From Bact-08 sp964533215 (lineage in GTDB: Bacteria; Bacteroidota; Bacteroidia; Bacteroidales; UBA932), in assembly GCA_964533215.1 (NCBI GenBank), contig CAZHLJ010000005.1, forward strand, positions 124,001 to 188,000: a stretch of DNA of 64,000 nucleotides, in the 5' to 3' direction. Below the pieces are notes generated by a model. The model was given only the letters and a program-made list of their open reading frames with translations, searched no databases and was not told the origin of the DNA. A program made the translations under genes and the position numbers. Below, piece by piece: positions 1-7,865 of this stretch; position 1 is the stretch's first letter, and every line of letters begins with the position of its first letter.

Positions 1-61
1 GTATCACGGACCAGGCCCAGGAATGGGACCAGGTATGGGTGGAATGCGTTTAAATGACTAA
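1..61 (+). CDS. C-terminal end of a Gly/Pro/Met-rich protein (partial)
   Basis: Reading from base 2, an open frame runs to a TAA at 59-61 and gives about 19 residues, with alternating Gly-Pro-Gly-Met units ending in a short charged tail. Only the last codons are in the window, so the family cannot be named. A low-complexity Gly/Pro/Met tail of this kind is common at the end of secreted or metal-associated proteins, but that is a guess. It converges on the minus-strand pseudouridine synthase gene 18 bases away. It could also be chance, because the frame is short. Confidence 0.45.
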   Translation, partial: YHGPGPGMGPGMGGMRLND

Positions 62-79
62 TGAAGAAAGAGGGGTAGC

Positions 80-1153
80 CTACCGTGAGTTTTTTGAGTA
101 GGCTCTCCACTTTTCAATAACAGTCGATAAATCATTAGGGATCTCGCTTTCAAAGAAGAGATCCTTTTTTGTTGATGGATGTACAAAGCCAAGTGTTCTA
201 GCATGGAGAGCGTGACGCGGCATTATCTCGAAGCAGTTCTCTATGAATTTCTTGAACTTGTTGAATACAGTACCCTGAAGGATTTTGTCTCCGCCATACC
301 TGTCATCGTTAAACAGCGGATGACCGATATAATCCATATGAACCCTTATCTGATGAGTCCTCCCAGTTTCTAAGATACATTCAACCAGCGTGGTATACCC
401 AAATCTCTCCAAAACCTTGTAGTGAGTCACAGCATGTTTACCAAGACTTCCATCGGGGAAAACCTTGAAGCGCATTCTGTCGTTAGGGTCTCTTGCAATG
501 TTTCCTGTTATTGTGCCTGAGTCTTCTTTAAGGTTTCCCCAGACAAGAGCAACATAATTGCGTTTAATAGTATGATCGAAGAATTGTTTTGCAAGACAAA
601 GCTGTGATGCATCATTCTTTGCCACCAATAACAGCCCGGATGTGTTCTTGTCAATTCTATGGACAAGTATGCCCATTCTTTCGTCCGGAGCATCGGCATC
701 CTGACTTATGCCAAGATGAAATGCCAGTGCATTGACCAAAGTCCCTGAAAAATGGCCGAACCCCGGATGGACAACAAGCCCGGCCGGCTTATTTACCAAT
801 AGAAGGTCATCGTCTTCATAAACAATATCCAAAGGAATGTTTTCCGGTTTTACTTCAAGACCTCTTCTTTCATAGGGAAGTACAATTGTAACAATATCAA
901 GAGGCTTTACTATGTAGTTTGCTTTTACTACCTTGCCGTTCACAAGTACATATCCTGCAGCAATAGCCAATTGTATACGATGCCTGGATGTTTTCTCCAT
1001 CCGCATTGTGATGAACTTGTCTACTCTGAGTAGGCTCTGCCCTTTGTCTGAGACAAAACGGAAATGTTCAAAGGAGCCACCCTCCTCATCATCAATTTCT
1101 TCTTCATCTGGAGCAATGAGATCGTCTGAGATCAACTCGTCGGTCTCCTTCAT
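80..1153 (-). CDS. rluD: RluD-family 23S rRNA pseudouridine synthase
   Basis: This 357-residue protein isomerises uridines to pseudouridine in large-subunit rRNA. A very acidic N-terminal stretch (about residues 1-28) is followed by an S4 RNA-binding domain (about 41-95) and the RluA/RluD catalytic domain. The catalytic motif HRIDKNTSG lies at 165-173, with Asp168 as the expected nucleophile; most homologues have Leu where this has Ile166. The start codon overlaps the stop of the upstream PASTA gene by 4 bases, so the two are probably cotranslated. The family is certain. The exact target site (RluD-type positions in helix 69) is inferred from the family. Confidence 0.93.
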   Translation of the reverse strand: MKETDELISDDLIAPDEEEIDDEEGGSFEHFRFVSDKGQSLLRVDKFITMRMEKTSRHRIQLAIAAGYVLVNGKVVKANYIVKPLDIVTIVLPYERRGLEVKPENIPLDIVYEDDDLLLVNKPAGLVVHPGFGHFSGTLVNALAFHLGISQDADAPDERMGILVHRIDKNTSGLLLVAKNDASQLCLAKQFFDHTIKRNYVALVWGNLKEDSGTITGNIARDPNDRMRFKVFPDGSLGKHAVTHYKVLERFGYTTLVECILETGRTHQIRVHMDYIGHPLFNDDRYGGDKILQGTVFNKFKKFIENCFEIMPRHALHARTLGFVHPSTKKDLFFESEIPNDLSTVIEKWRAYSKNSR

Positions 1154-1974
1154 TTTTTTATATCCTTTTCAATTTTATTTATGTCTGTACTCAATAACAG
1201 ATCTACACGCGATCCAAGAGAGTAGGAGCTACGATTTGTGGGTTCTGGATTTTGTTTGATTACAAAGCAGGATAGAGTGTCTGCATATGTCTTGACTGTC
1301 TCGTCGTAGGTTAATTTGCCAAGATTTAGAGAGTTATCGATAAGTATGTCTTTTGCTGTAATAAATGATAGACCGACAATCTCAGGAATGAAAGTATTCT
1401 CTCCGCCACTGTTACCAAGTTCAAGGTCTATTTCACTCCCGGATTCCACTTTAGAACCGTAAGCGATAAAACGTCCATTGTACATCTGTGAAAGGACATT
1501 GTTTGTAGCCATGTCGGAAACATATATAAGCTTGCCGACCGTAAGTTGTTTAGCTACCAATTCTGCTTTTGCCTGGCGTAATGAGTATCCGATGACAGAT
1601 GGCATAGTTACTTGTTTTGGAGCCAATGAATTAATTGTTAGTAGTATACGCCTGTTTTTCTTGACCTTGCTGCCAGAATGCGGGTTTTGTCTGAAAATAA
1701 CGCCTCTTCCCATTTTTGGAAGGAAGACAGAATCTGTAACCTCAAGTCTGAGATCTGCGCGGTTGGCTGCTTTCTGCGCCTCCCGCATAGTCATGCCGGA
1801 AAAATCAGGAACTTCCAGTTCGTTGCTGTGACGAGTCAATATCTTAAGAAAAATTGATGCTACAAGCAGTAGTACAAGTACAACAACTACAGCTTTGTAC
1901 AGTTCCATCATAAACCAATGTCTCCACCAGACATTATCTCTTTTTGGTTTCGGGTTTGTGTTACTTTTTGCCAT
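1150..1974 (-). CDS. PASTA-domain membrane protein
   Basis: This is a 274-residue protein with a basic cytoplasmic N-terminus, one transmembrane helix (about residues 26-46) and three extracytoplasmic PASTA repeats (roughly 53-118, 119-190 and 191-268). Each repeat carries the typical pattern of 'P.v.G.s...A...l' followed by an asparagine- or lysine-rich turn. PASTA domains bind peptidoglycan or beta-lactams in serine/threonine kinases and PBPs, but no kinase or transpeptidase domain is present here. Stand-alone PASTA proteins next to rluD are common in Bacteroidota. A role in sensing or organising the cell wall is inferred. It is translationally coupled to rluD downstream. Confidence 0.88.
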   Translation of the reverse strand: MAKSNTNPKPKRDNVWWRHWFMMELYKAVVVVLVLLLVASIFLKILTRHSNELEVPDFSGMTMREAQKAANRADLRLEVTDSVFLPKMGRGVIFRQNPHSGSKVKKNRRILLTINSLAPKQVTMPSVIGYSLRQAKAELVAKQLTVGKLIYVSDMATNNVLSQMYNGRFIAYGSKVESGSEIDLELGNSGGENTFIPEIVGLSFITAKDILIDNSLNLGKLTYDETVKTYADTLSCFVIKQNPEPTNRSSYSLGSRVDLLLSTDINKIEKDIKK

Positions 1975-1986
1975 ACTGCAAAATTA

Positions 1987-3039
1987 CTATTTTTTTGATA
2001 TTTCTTTGTAAAAGCTGTCTCTCTCTACTGCCATATAACCGCATGCAGTAGCAATTCTTTCCAGACCTGCAGAATCCATGCCCGGGTTTTTCTCCTCAGA
2101 CCCTGCCATGCTGTAAATTTTAGTGCTGTCGTTTATTGTTCCGTCGATATCATCTGCTCCATAAAGCAGGGAAAGTTGGCACAGCTCTTTTCCTAGCATT
2201 GGCCAGTAAGATTTTATGTGAGGAATATTATCCAGTACTATTCTGGAAATTGCAAAAGTCTTAAGCACTTCAATAATGTCAATTTCTCCCAGATAAGACA
2301 ATGAATTATTGTCTTTTTTGAAGAGAAGTGGTATAAACGCATCAAAGCCATTTGTCTCATCCTGCAGCTCCCGCAAAGCAAGAAGGTGGTTTATCCGATC
2401 TTCCCTGCTTTCGATATGGCCGAAAAGCATAGTGGCATTAGTGTGAAGGCCGGCTTTATGTGCAATCCTGTGTATGTTCAGCCATGTTTTTGCATCCGAC
2501 TTGTCGGGACATATTTGTTTTCTGATGCGTGGCTCAAATATCTCTGCTCCACCTCCAGGGAGTGCTCCAACGCCTGCTTCCTTGAGAATAGAAAGAACCT
2601 CTTCGTGCGATTTTCCCGAAAATTTGCTCATATCGTCTATCTCAACTGCAGAATATGACTTTATTGTAACGTCTGAAGGCAACTCCCCGCGGATTATCTT
2701 GATTATTGATACATAATAGTCAAGCCCTTTTTCCGGATGTACGCTTCCTACAACATGCACTTCTGTCATTCCCTTCTGATATTTCTGACGGCAATAATCT
2801 CTTATTTCGTCCAGACTCATAGACCATGCTCCAGGTTGTGAGGCATCATCTCTTCGGTATGAGCAGAACTTACATCTGTGCAGGCAGATATTGCTAGGCT
2901 CTATATGAAAGTTTTTGTTGTAGAAAACCTTGTCTCCATTATACTTTTTCCGTATTTCAGAGGCAAGCCCGGAGAGATAGTTCATGTCAAAACTATCGTA
3001 AAGTTTAAGTGCCTGGTTTAGGTCTGTACGATTGCCCAT
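1987..3039 (-). CDS. mqnE: Aminofutalosine synthase MqnE (radical SAM)
   Basis: This is a 350-residue radical SAM enzyme of the MqnE/CofH group. The cluster-binding motif is C-x3-C-x2-C at Cys52, Cys56 and Cys59, followed by SYRR as in MqnE. MqnE joins 3-(1-carboxyvinyloxy)benzoate to the adenosyl radical to form 6-amino-6-deoxyfutalosine, an early step of the futalosine route to menaquinone. No other mqn gene is certain in this window, although the amidohydrolase at 22.7-23.9 kb is a candidate for the next step. The cyclase MqnC is the closest alternative; the SYRR context and the length favour MqnE. The gene is probably first in a transcript with the PASTA gene and rluD. Confidence 0.88.
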   Translation of the reverse strand: MGNRTDLNQALKLYDSFDMNYLSGLASEIRKKYNGDKVFYNKNFHIEPSNICLHRCKFCSYRRDDASQPGAWSMSLDEIRDYCRQKYQKGMTEVHVVGSVHPEKGLDYYVSIIKIIRGELPSDVTIKSYSAVEIDDMSKFSGKSHEEVLSILKEAGVGALPGGGAEIFEPRIRKQICPDKSDAKTWLNIHRIAHKAGLHTNATMLFGHIESREDRINHLLALRELQDETNGFDAFIPLLFKKDNNSLSYLGEIDIIEVLKTFAISRIVLDNIPHIKSYWPMLGKELCQLSLLYGADDIDGTINDSTKIYSMAGSEEKNPGMDSAGLERIATACGYMAVERDSFYKEISKK

Positions 3040-3067
3040 ACTAAGGTGGAATGATAAATTACGGTTT

Positions 3068-3075
3068 CAAATATA
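3068..3075 (-). promoter_or_regulatory. Candidate -7 box upstream of mqnE
   Basis: TATATTTG on the minus strand matches the Bacteroidota TAnnTTTG consensus and ends 29 bases before the mqnE start codon. No convincing -33 box is present at the usual spacing, because the rpmH terminator occupies that place. Confidence 0.45.
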
Positions 3076-3101
3076 ACAAAAAAGACGCTCAGGGCGTCTT
3101 T
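3076..3101 (-). terminator. Intrinsic terminator of rpmH
   Basis: The 8-bp perfect stem AAAGACGC / GCGTCTTT has a 5-base loop and is followed on the minus strand by a run of T. It lies 23 bases after the rpmH stop codon and separates rpmH from mqnE. Confidence 0.85.
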
Positions 3102-3123
3102 ATAAGTAAAAGTATATCTCAGT

Positions 3124-3276
3124 CTAGAAAAGATCTTCAGATGATACAGTAAGTTTCTTGCGTCCGCGACGGCGACGGGCTGCTAATACGCGACGTCCGT
3201 TTGGAGTTGACATACGCTCACGGAATCCATGTTTATTGCGACGCTTGCGTTGTGATGGTTGAAAAGTGCGTTTCAT
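3124..3276 (-). CDS. rpmH: 50S ribosomal protein L34
   Basis: This 50-codon gene encodes a very basic protein that starts MKRTFQPSQRKRRNKHGF and contains the L34 hallmark 'RM.T..GR.VL..RR.RGRK.L'. It is a structural protein of the large ribosomal subunit. It stands alone between its own promoter (3317-3347) and its own terminator (3076-3101). The usual neighbours rnpA and dnaA are not here, which is common in Bacteroidota. The length and sequence leave no real alternative. Confidence 0.98.
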   Translation of the reverse strand: MKRTFQPSQRKRRNKHGFRERMSTPNGRRVLAARRRRGRKKLTVSSEDLF

Positions 3277-3316
3277 GATATCTTTCTCTAATTATTATTA
3301 TTTTGCAAAGGGAGTG

Positions 3317-3347
3317 CAAAGATATGTAAAATGTTTTTAATCGCAAA
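3317..3347 (-). promoter_or_regulatory. Promoter of rpmH, full Bacteroidota consensus
   Basis: On the minus strand TTTG (3344-3347) and TATCTTTG (3317-3324) are separated by exactly 19 bases. This fits the -33 TTTG / -7 TAnnTTTG consensus of the primary Bacteroidota sigma factor. The start codon is 40 bases downstream. Confidence 0.85.
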
Positions 3348-3355
3348 TTATTATC

Positions 3356-4000
3356 TTATCGTTTGATGTATAATATACTTTTTTGATCGAAGAAGGGCTC
3401 TTGAAACCATCTTTGGATATCAATTTTAGTGAAATTCCCAGATGGAATTCTCATCACTTTCTGAGCCTCGGAAATCTCCTCAATCAAATCTCCTCCCTTG
3501 AGATAAAGCACACCTCTATCTACCCCCTCAATCGGACCCTTCTCGATATTTCTCCACACCCATGGTAAAAATGTCTTCAATTCGGTGACAGCACGGGATA
3601 CTACAAAATCGAATGTCTCATCTATATCTTCTGCCCTTATCTGCTCTGCACGCACATTCTCAAGTTTCAATTCCGATGAAACCTCTCTTACAACCTTGAT
3701 TTTTTTAAGGATAGAGTCACACAGAAAAAATGATGACTCGGGGAAGCATATAGCAAGAGGAATTCCAGGAAACCCTCCACCTGTTCCCACATCCAATATC
3801 CTTGCTCCGCGCGGGAATTTGATGAACCTGGCTATGGCCATTGAGTGGAGAATATGGTGAACGTAAAGATTGTCAATATCTTTGCGTGAGATTACATTTA
3901 TTTTTGAGTTCCAGTCCAGATAGAGCGGATATAATTTTGCTATCTGGTCTTTCTGATTTTTGGTCAACTCTGGGAAATAGGAGAAGATCAGCTCTTCCAT
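3356..4000 (-). CDS. rsmG: 16S rRNA (guanine-527-N7)-methyltransferase RsmG
   Basis: This 214-residue SAM-dependent methyltransferase modifies G527 in the decoding region of 16S rRNA. The SAM motif ILDVGTGGGFPGIPLAI starts near residue 68 and is the RsmG/GidB signature. The length matches the family. Its start lies inside the end of the sigma-factor gene (13-base overlap), so it is the last cistron of the queD-polA-sigma-rsmG group. Loss of RsmG is known in other bacteria to give low-level streptomycin resistance. Confidence 0.95.
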   Translation of the reverse strand: MEELIFSYFPELTKNQKDQIAKLYPLYLDWNSKINVISRKDIDNLYVHHILHSMAIARFIKFPRGARILDVGTGGGFPGIPLAICFPESSFFLCDSILKKIKVVREVSSELKLENVRAEQIRAEDIDETFDFVVSRAVTELKTFLPWVWRNIEKGPIEGVDRGVLYLKGGDLIEEISEAQKVMRIPSGNFTKIDIQRWFQEPFFDQKSILYIKR

Positions 4001-4560
4001 ATGTCGTTTAATAATTTTTTAGCTCTGTTTATTCTTGTCCTTACAGTGTTTAGCGGGAGCTTCAGCTCCTTGGCGATCTCTTCATATGCAAATTCATGAA
4101 TAAATCTCAGCTCCGCAACTTTCCTGTACTTTATATCGAGTGATTTGATGGCTTTTAAAAGCTTATCGAAAGTCTGATGGGTTATAAGTCTCTCCTCAGG
4201 ACTCTGAGCCAGATCCACAGCACCAATGTTGGACTCCAATGGTTCAGGATTGTTTACAGGGGAGAGGTTTGTCCTCAGTCTACGGTAGTGGTCAAGGGCT
4301 GTATTATGTGCAATGGTAAAAAGCCATGTAGAGAATGCCCACTGTGGGTTATATTGGGATAGGTTTCTGAAAGCTTTATCAAAGGTCTCTTGGCATATAT
4401 CCTCAACATCTTGTGATTGGGAAATTATACCCTGAATAAATGAAGAGACAGAATCCTTATATTTGTCTACAAGAATGAAGCAGGCAGACTGATTACCCTT
4501 TAGAGCCTCTTTTATGAGCTCTGTGTCATCTGTGCTGACTATTTTATTCTCCATAGACAT
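3988..4560 (-). CDS. ECF-type RNA polymerase sigma factor
   Basis: This is a 190-residue sigma-70 family protein of group IV. Sigma region 2 (about residues 25-95) contains the -10 recognition segment around 'DVEDICQETFDKAFRNL' and 'FSTWLFTIAHNTALDHYRR'. Region 4 (about 138-186) contains the helix-turn-helix 'YEEIAKELKLPLNTVRTRINRAKK'. No anti-sigma gene is adjacent. Instead it lies between polA (6 bases upstream) and rsmG (13-base overlap), an arrangement found in many Bacteroidales. Its targets cannot be told from the sequence. Confidence 0.92.
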   Translation of the reverse strand: MSMENKIVSTDDTELIKEALKGNQSACFILVDKYKDSVSSFIQGIISQSQDVEDICQETFDKAFRNLSQYNPQWAFSTWLFTIAHNTALDHYRRLRTNLSPVNNPEPLESNIGAVDLAQSPEERLITHQTFDKLLKAIKSLDIKYRKVAELRFIHEFAYEEIAKELKLPLNTVRTRINRAKKLLNDIWKS

Positions 4561-4565
4561 TATTC

Positions 4566-7226
4566 TCAGTGTGCTTCAAGCCAGTTAGTACCGTATTCAC
4601 ATTCAACAGTCAGAGGAACGGATAGTTTAATTACCGATTCCATCTCCTCCTTAACGGCTTTCATCAAACTCTCAATCTCGCCTGGGACCACGTCAAATAC
4701 AAGCTCATCATGCACCTGGAGTACCATTTTGCTGGCAAACCCATCCGTGGCAATTCTTTTGCTGACTTTAAGCATTGCAACCTTAATGATATCGGCTGCA
4801 CTTCCCTGTATCGGCGCATTTACCGCGTTTCTTTCTGCAAGTCCTCTTACTATAGGGTTTTTTGAAGATATATCAGGCAAGTATCTTTTTCTTCCGTAAA
4901 GTGTCTCCACATAACCATTTACCTTGGCAAAATCTATGACTTTCCCAATATACTCCTTAACTTGAGGGTAGCTCTGGTAGTAGTCCTCTATAAGCTGTTT
5001 TGATTCAGCCCTTGATATGTGCAACCTCTGGGAAAGACCGAAGGCCGATATTCCGTAGATTATTCCAAAGTTTGCAACTTTTGCCCTGTTACGCTGCTCT
5101 TTTGTGAGTTCGCCTTCCGGTATGTTGAAGATTTTTGAAGCTGTTGCTGCATGGATATCCTTCCCTGCAAGGAAAGCGTCAATGAAATCCCTGTCTCCGC
5201 TCATATGAGCCATTAGCCTGAGCTCTATCTGAGAGTAATCGGAAGACATTATGAATCCTTCCGGGTGGGATGGAATGAAAGCTTTCCGAATCTCTCTTCC
5301 TCTTTCTGTCCGTATAGGTATGTTTTGCAAGTTCGGTTTGATAGAACTTAATCTTCCTGTGGATGTGAGAGATTGATTATATGTTGTATGTATTTTATTT
5401 GTTCGTGGAGAGATAAGCGACGGTAGGGGGTCAATATATGTGGAAAGCAGTTTTTTTATATTTCTGAATTCTAGTATTAATGGAACAATAGGATGTGTAT
5501 CGGTAAGTTCATTAAGTGTCTCCTCGTCTGTAGAGTAATTTTTCTTGGATGTCAACTTGGCTTTTGAGGCTAGGTTGAGTTTCTCAAAAAGTACAACTCC
5601 AAGCTGCTTCGGAGATGAGACATTAAGAGTGTTGTCATCTGCCATTTCTCTTATGGAGTCCTCTATCCCGGCAAGTTCTTTTGTCAGGGTGCGGCTGTAT
5701 TCCGCTAGCTTCTCCACATCTATTCTGACTCCTTCGTACTCCATATCAGCAAGGACATAGACAAGCGGCATCTCTATTGTGTCATAAAGCTCATAAAGAG
5801 AAGACTCTTTAAGTTCTGCTTCAAGTTTTCTCTTCAGAGGTAAAAGGACAAGAGTCTCCTTTATCTCAGCATCTTTATTATCCTGTTGCTTAAATTCCGT
5901 TGCCTGAAAAAGGTCTGCCTGTACCATTGTCTCCTGGTGGTTCAGGTCTATATTCAGGTAAGAGGAGGATAATATGTCTATCTTATGGGCTCTCTCAGGC
6001 ATAAGCAGATAATGCATAAGCTCAATGTCTGCAAGATAACCCTTAATATTGATGCCTTTGTTTCTGGAGTTGTTTATAAAACCCTTCAAGTCGTAGCCAC
6101 ACTTTACTATCTTTTCATCTTCGAGAAGCTGCTTGTATTTTTTGACATCACTGCATACAGAGACAATATTGTCAATACAGAAGATGGTTGTGTTGCCTGA
6201 TTCCCTTATGGAAATCTCAGATTTCTCAATAGCTTTTGATATGATCTCTTCGTCACCGGAGAGCCGGTACTTTAGAATAGGATTCTCTTCTCTATCGGCT
6301 TTTTTAGATTCTTGTTTGTTTCCTTCATCCTTATGAGTAGTGATGAATATATCTTCCAACTGAGGGATCATTCTTGAGAGAGAACCGAACTCATATAGAG
6401 TAAATAATTTTTTTAGTTCTTGGAAGTGAGGTGTCTCCAGTTTAAGGGAATCTTCATTCCAAGGAATATCCACATTTGTGTCTATTGTAATGAGCTTTCT
6501 GCTCAGATCTATCTGCTCCTTGGCGTCTGTAAATGCAGTTCTCTGTTTTTCAGGGAGATCTTCAAGCGATTTGAGGATGTTTTCCAGGGAGTGATACTTT
6601 TGAACCAGTCTCTTTGAACCAACCTCGCCAATGCCGCGTACTCCAGGAACGTTGTCAGAAGCATCACCCCATATTGTAAGGATATCAATTATCTGTCTGG
6701 GATCTTCGATTCCATAGGCACTACATATATCTTCTCGGCTGAAAGTCTCCATCTCTGCTCCGCTTTTGCCTGGCTTACATTGATATATGTTAGGGGAGAC
6801 AAGTTGACCGTAATCCTTGTCCGGAGTCACCATATATACTTGAAAACCTTCATTCTCAGCTTTCTTTGCCATGGTTCCTATAACATCGTCGGCCTCAAAG
6901 CCCTCTTTCATCACGACAGGGATGGAGATTGCCTCAACAATCTCCGTCAGAGGTTTAAGCGCTTTTTTTATAAGTTCCGGAGTTGCGCTTCTGTTGGCTT
7001 TGTATTCAGGATACATCTCATGGCGGAATGTCTTTGCCGGAGGATCAAACGCAACAGCCAGATGCGTGGGACGTTCTTTTATTATGAGTTCCAGTAGGGT
7101 TTTTGTAAATCCAAACAGGATAGATGTATCCTCTCCTTTTGAGTTTATCATTGGCCTTCTTAGAAACGCGTAATACATGCGGAAGATGAGGGCATGCCCA
7201 TCTATGAGAAATAGCTTTTTCATCAA
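4566..7226 (-). CDS. polA: DNA polymerase I
   Basis: This 886-residue repair and Okazaki-fragment polymerase has an N-terminal 5'-3' nuclease (about 1-290; 'ADDVIGTMAKKAE' at 112-124 and 'GDASDNVPGVRGIG' at 187-200). A reduced 3'-5' exonuclease-like region (about 318-470) follows, then a complete polymerase domain with motif A SDYSQIELRLMAHMSGD, motif B RAKVANFGIIYGISAFG and motif C QVHDELVFDV. The exonuclease region lacks the usual DxE of motif Exo I (it reads EISIRESGNT at 337-346) and lacks a clear Exo III. Proofreading is therefore probably absent, as in Taq polymerase. It is 11 bases downstream of queD and 6 bases upstream of the sigma-factor gene. Confidence 0.96.
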   Translation of the reverse strand: MMKKLFLIDGHALIFRMYYAFLRRPMINSKGEDTSILFGFTKTLLELIIKERPTHLAVAFDPPAKTFRHEMYPEYKANRSATPELIKKALKPLTEIVEAISIPVVMKEGFEADDVIGTMAKKAENEGFQVYMVTPDKDYGQLVSPNIYQCKPGKSGAEMETFSREDICSAYGIEDPRQIIDILTIWGDASDNVPGVRGIGEVGSKRLVQKYHSLENILKSLEDLPEKQRTAFTDAKEQIDLSRKLITIDTNVDIPWNEDSLKLETPHFQELKKLFTLYEFGSLSRMIPQLEDIFITTHKDEGNKQESKKADREENPILKYRLSGDEEIISKAIEKSEISIRESGNTTIFCIDNIVSVCSDVKKYKQLLEDEKIVKCGYDLKGFINNSRNKGINIKGYLADIELMHYLLMPERAHKIDILSSSYLNIDLNHQETMVQADLFQATEFKQQDNKDAEIKETLVLLPLKRKLEAELKESSLYELYDTIEMPLVYVLADMEYEGVRIDVEKLAEYSRTLTKELAGIEDSIREMADDNTLNVSSPKQLGVVLFEKLNLASKAKLTSKKNYSTDEETLNELTDTHPIVPLILEFRNIKKLLSTYIDPLPSLISPRTNKIHTTYNQSLTSTGRLSSIKPNLQNIPIRTERGREIRKAFIPSHPEGFIMSSDYSQIELRLMAHMSGDRDFIDAFLAGKDIHAATASKIFNIPEGELTKEQRNRAKVANFGIIYGISAFGLSQRLHISRAESKQLIEDYYQSYPQVKEYIGKVIDFAKVNGYVETLYGRKRYLPDISSKNPIVRGLAERNAVNAPIQGSAADIIKVAMLKVSKRIATDGFASKMVLQVHDELVFDVVPGEIESLMKAVKEEMESVIKLSVPLTVECEYGTNWLEAH

Positions 7227-7237
7227 GACATCAAGAT

Positions 7238-7681
7238 TTATTTATTATCCTCGGCTACCCATTCCACATAAGAGGTGGGAGTTTCATATAATTTTATGCT
7301 TTGCAGCTCAAGTTCTTCCGGAAGATTCTTTTGCAGCAGTGAGGCAAAATAAACAGTCAGGTTTTCGCAGGTAGGTTGGAAGTCCACAACCATGACATTC
7401 TGGTATGCACTCTGGATCTCGTTTACAAGCTTTGCGTCTGAGCGGAGAATGAGTGCGTGGTCGAATGGTTCGATTATCAATTGGTTTACAATTTTTTTAA
7501 GTTCGGTGAAGTCTAAAACCATTCCGGATTTAGGGTGGTCAAGCTCTTTCCTGGGAGATCCTTTAAGAGTAATGAAAAGTCTGTATGAATGTCCGTGAAT
7601 ATGCCGGCATTTTCCATCATAATCCTTGAGGGCGTGTGCCCCTTCGAAACGAAATTCCTTGGTAATACGTATTATTGACAT
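7238..7681 (-). CDS. queD: 6-carboxy-5,6,7,8-tetrahydropterin synthase (QueD family)
   Basis: This 147-residue member of the PTPS/QueD family works in queuosine precursor synthesis. It has the zinc ligands in FEGAHAL and HIHGH, the catalytic Cys in GKCRHIHGH, the FDHALIL segment and the late glutamate of 'YETPTSYVEW'. The start at 7681 (MSIIRITKEF) was chosen over an upstream ATG at 7762. A TACTTTTG promoter box at 7692-7699 lies just before it, and the longer N-terminus is not family-like. The implied 5' leader is only a few bases. A pyruvoyl-tetrahydropterin synthase is the alternative, but QueD is usual in bacteria. Confidence 0.9.
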   Translation of the reverse strand: MSIIRITKEFRFEGAHALKDYDGKCRHIHGHSYRLFITLKGSPRKELDHPKSGMVLDFTELKKIVNQLIIEPFDHALILRSDAKLVNEIQSAYQNVMVVDFQPTCENLTVYFASLLQKNLPEELELQSIKLYETPTSYVEWVAEDNK

Positions 7682-7691
7682 TCTTTTTTTA

Positions 7692-7699
7692 CAAAAGTA
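7692..7699 (-). promoter_or_regulatory. -7 box of the queD-polA transcript
   Basis: TACTTTTG on the minus strand ends 10 bases before the queD start codon and would give a nearly leaderless mRNA. No clear TTTG at the -33 position. Confidence 0.6.
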
Positions 7700-7816
7700 T
7701 GAATTTTTTTCTGAAAATATGTTCTTTGAATAGTTACTATTCTTAATATAAAATGGGTGCATATTATGCTAAAAATATGAATTTGTAACGATTGAGATTA
7801 AATATTTGAATTATTG

Positions 7817-7847
7817 TTTGATTTTATATTACAATTCAGTACTTTTG
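7817..7847 (+). promoter_or_regulatory. Promoter of the aminotransferase gene, full consensus
   Basis: TTTG (7817-7820), 19 bases, then TACTTTTG (7840-7847). This is a complete -33/-7 pair with the start codon 18 bases further on. Confidence 0.8.
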
Positions 7848-7865
7848 CAGAAAATAATTATAGAC

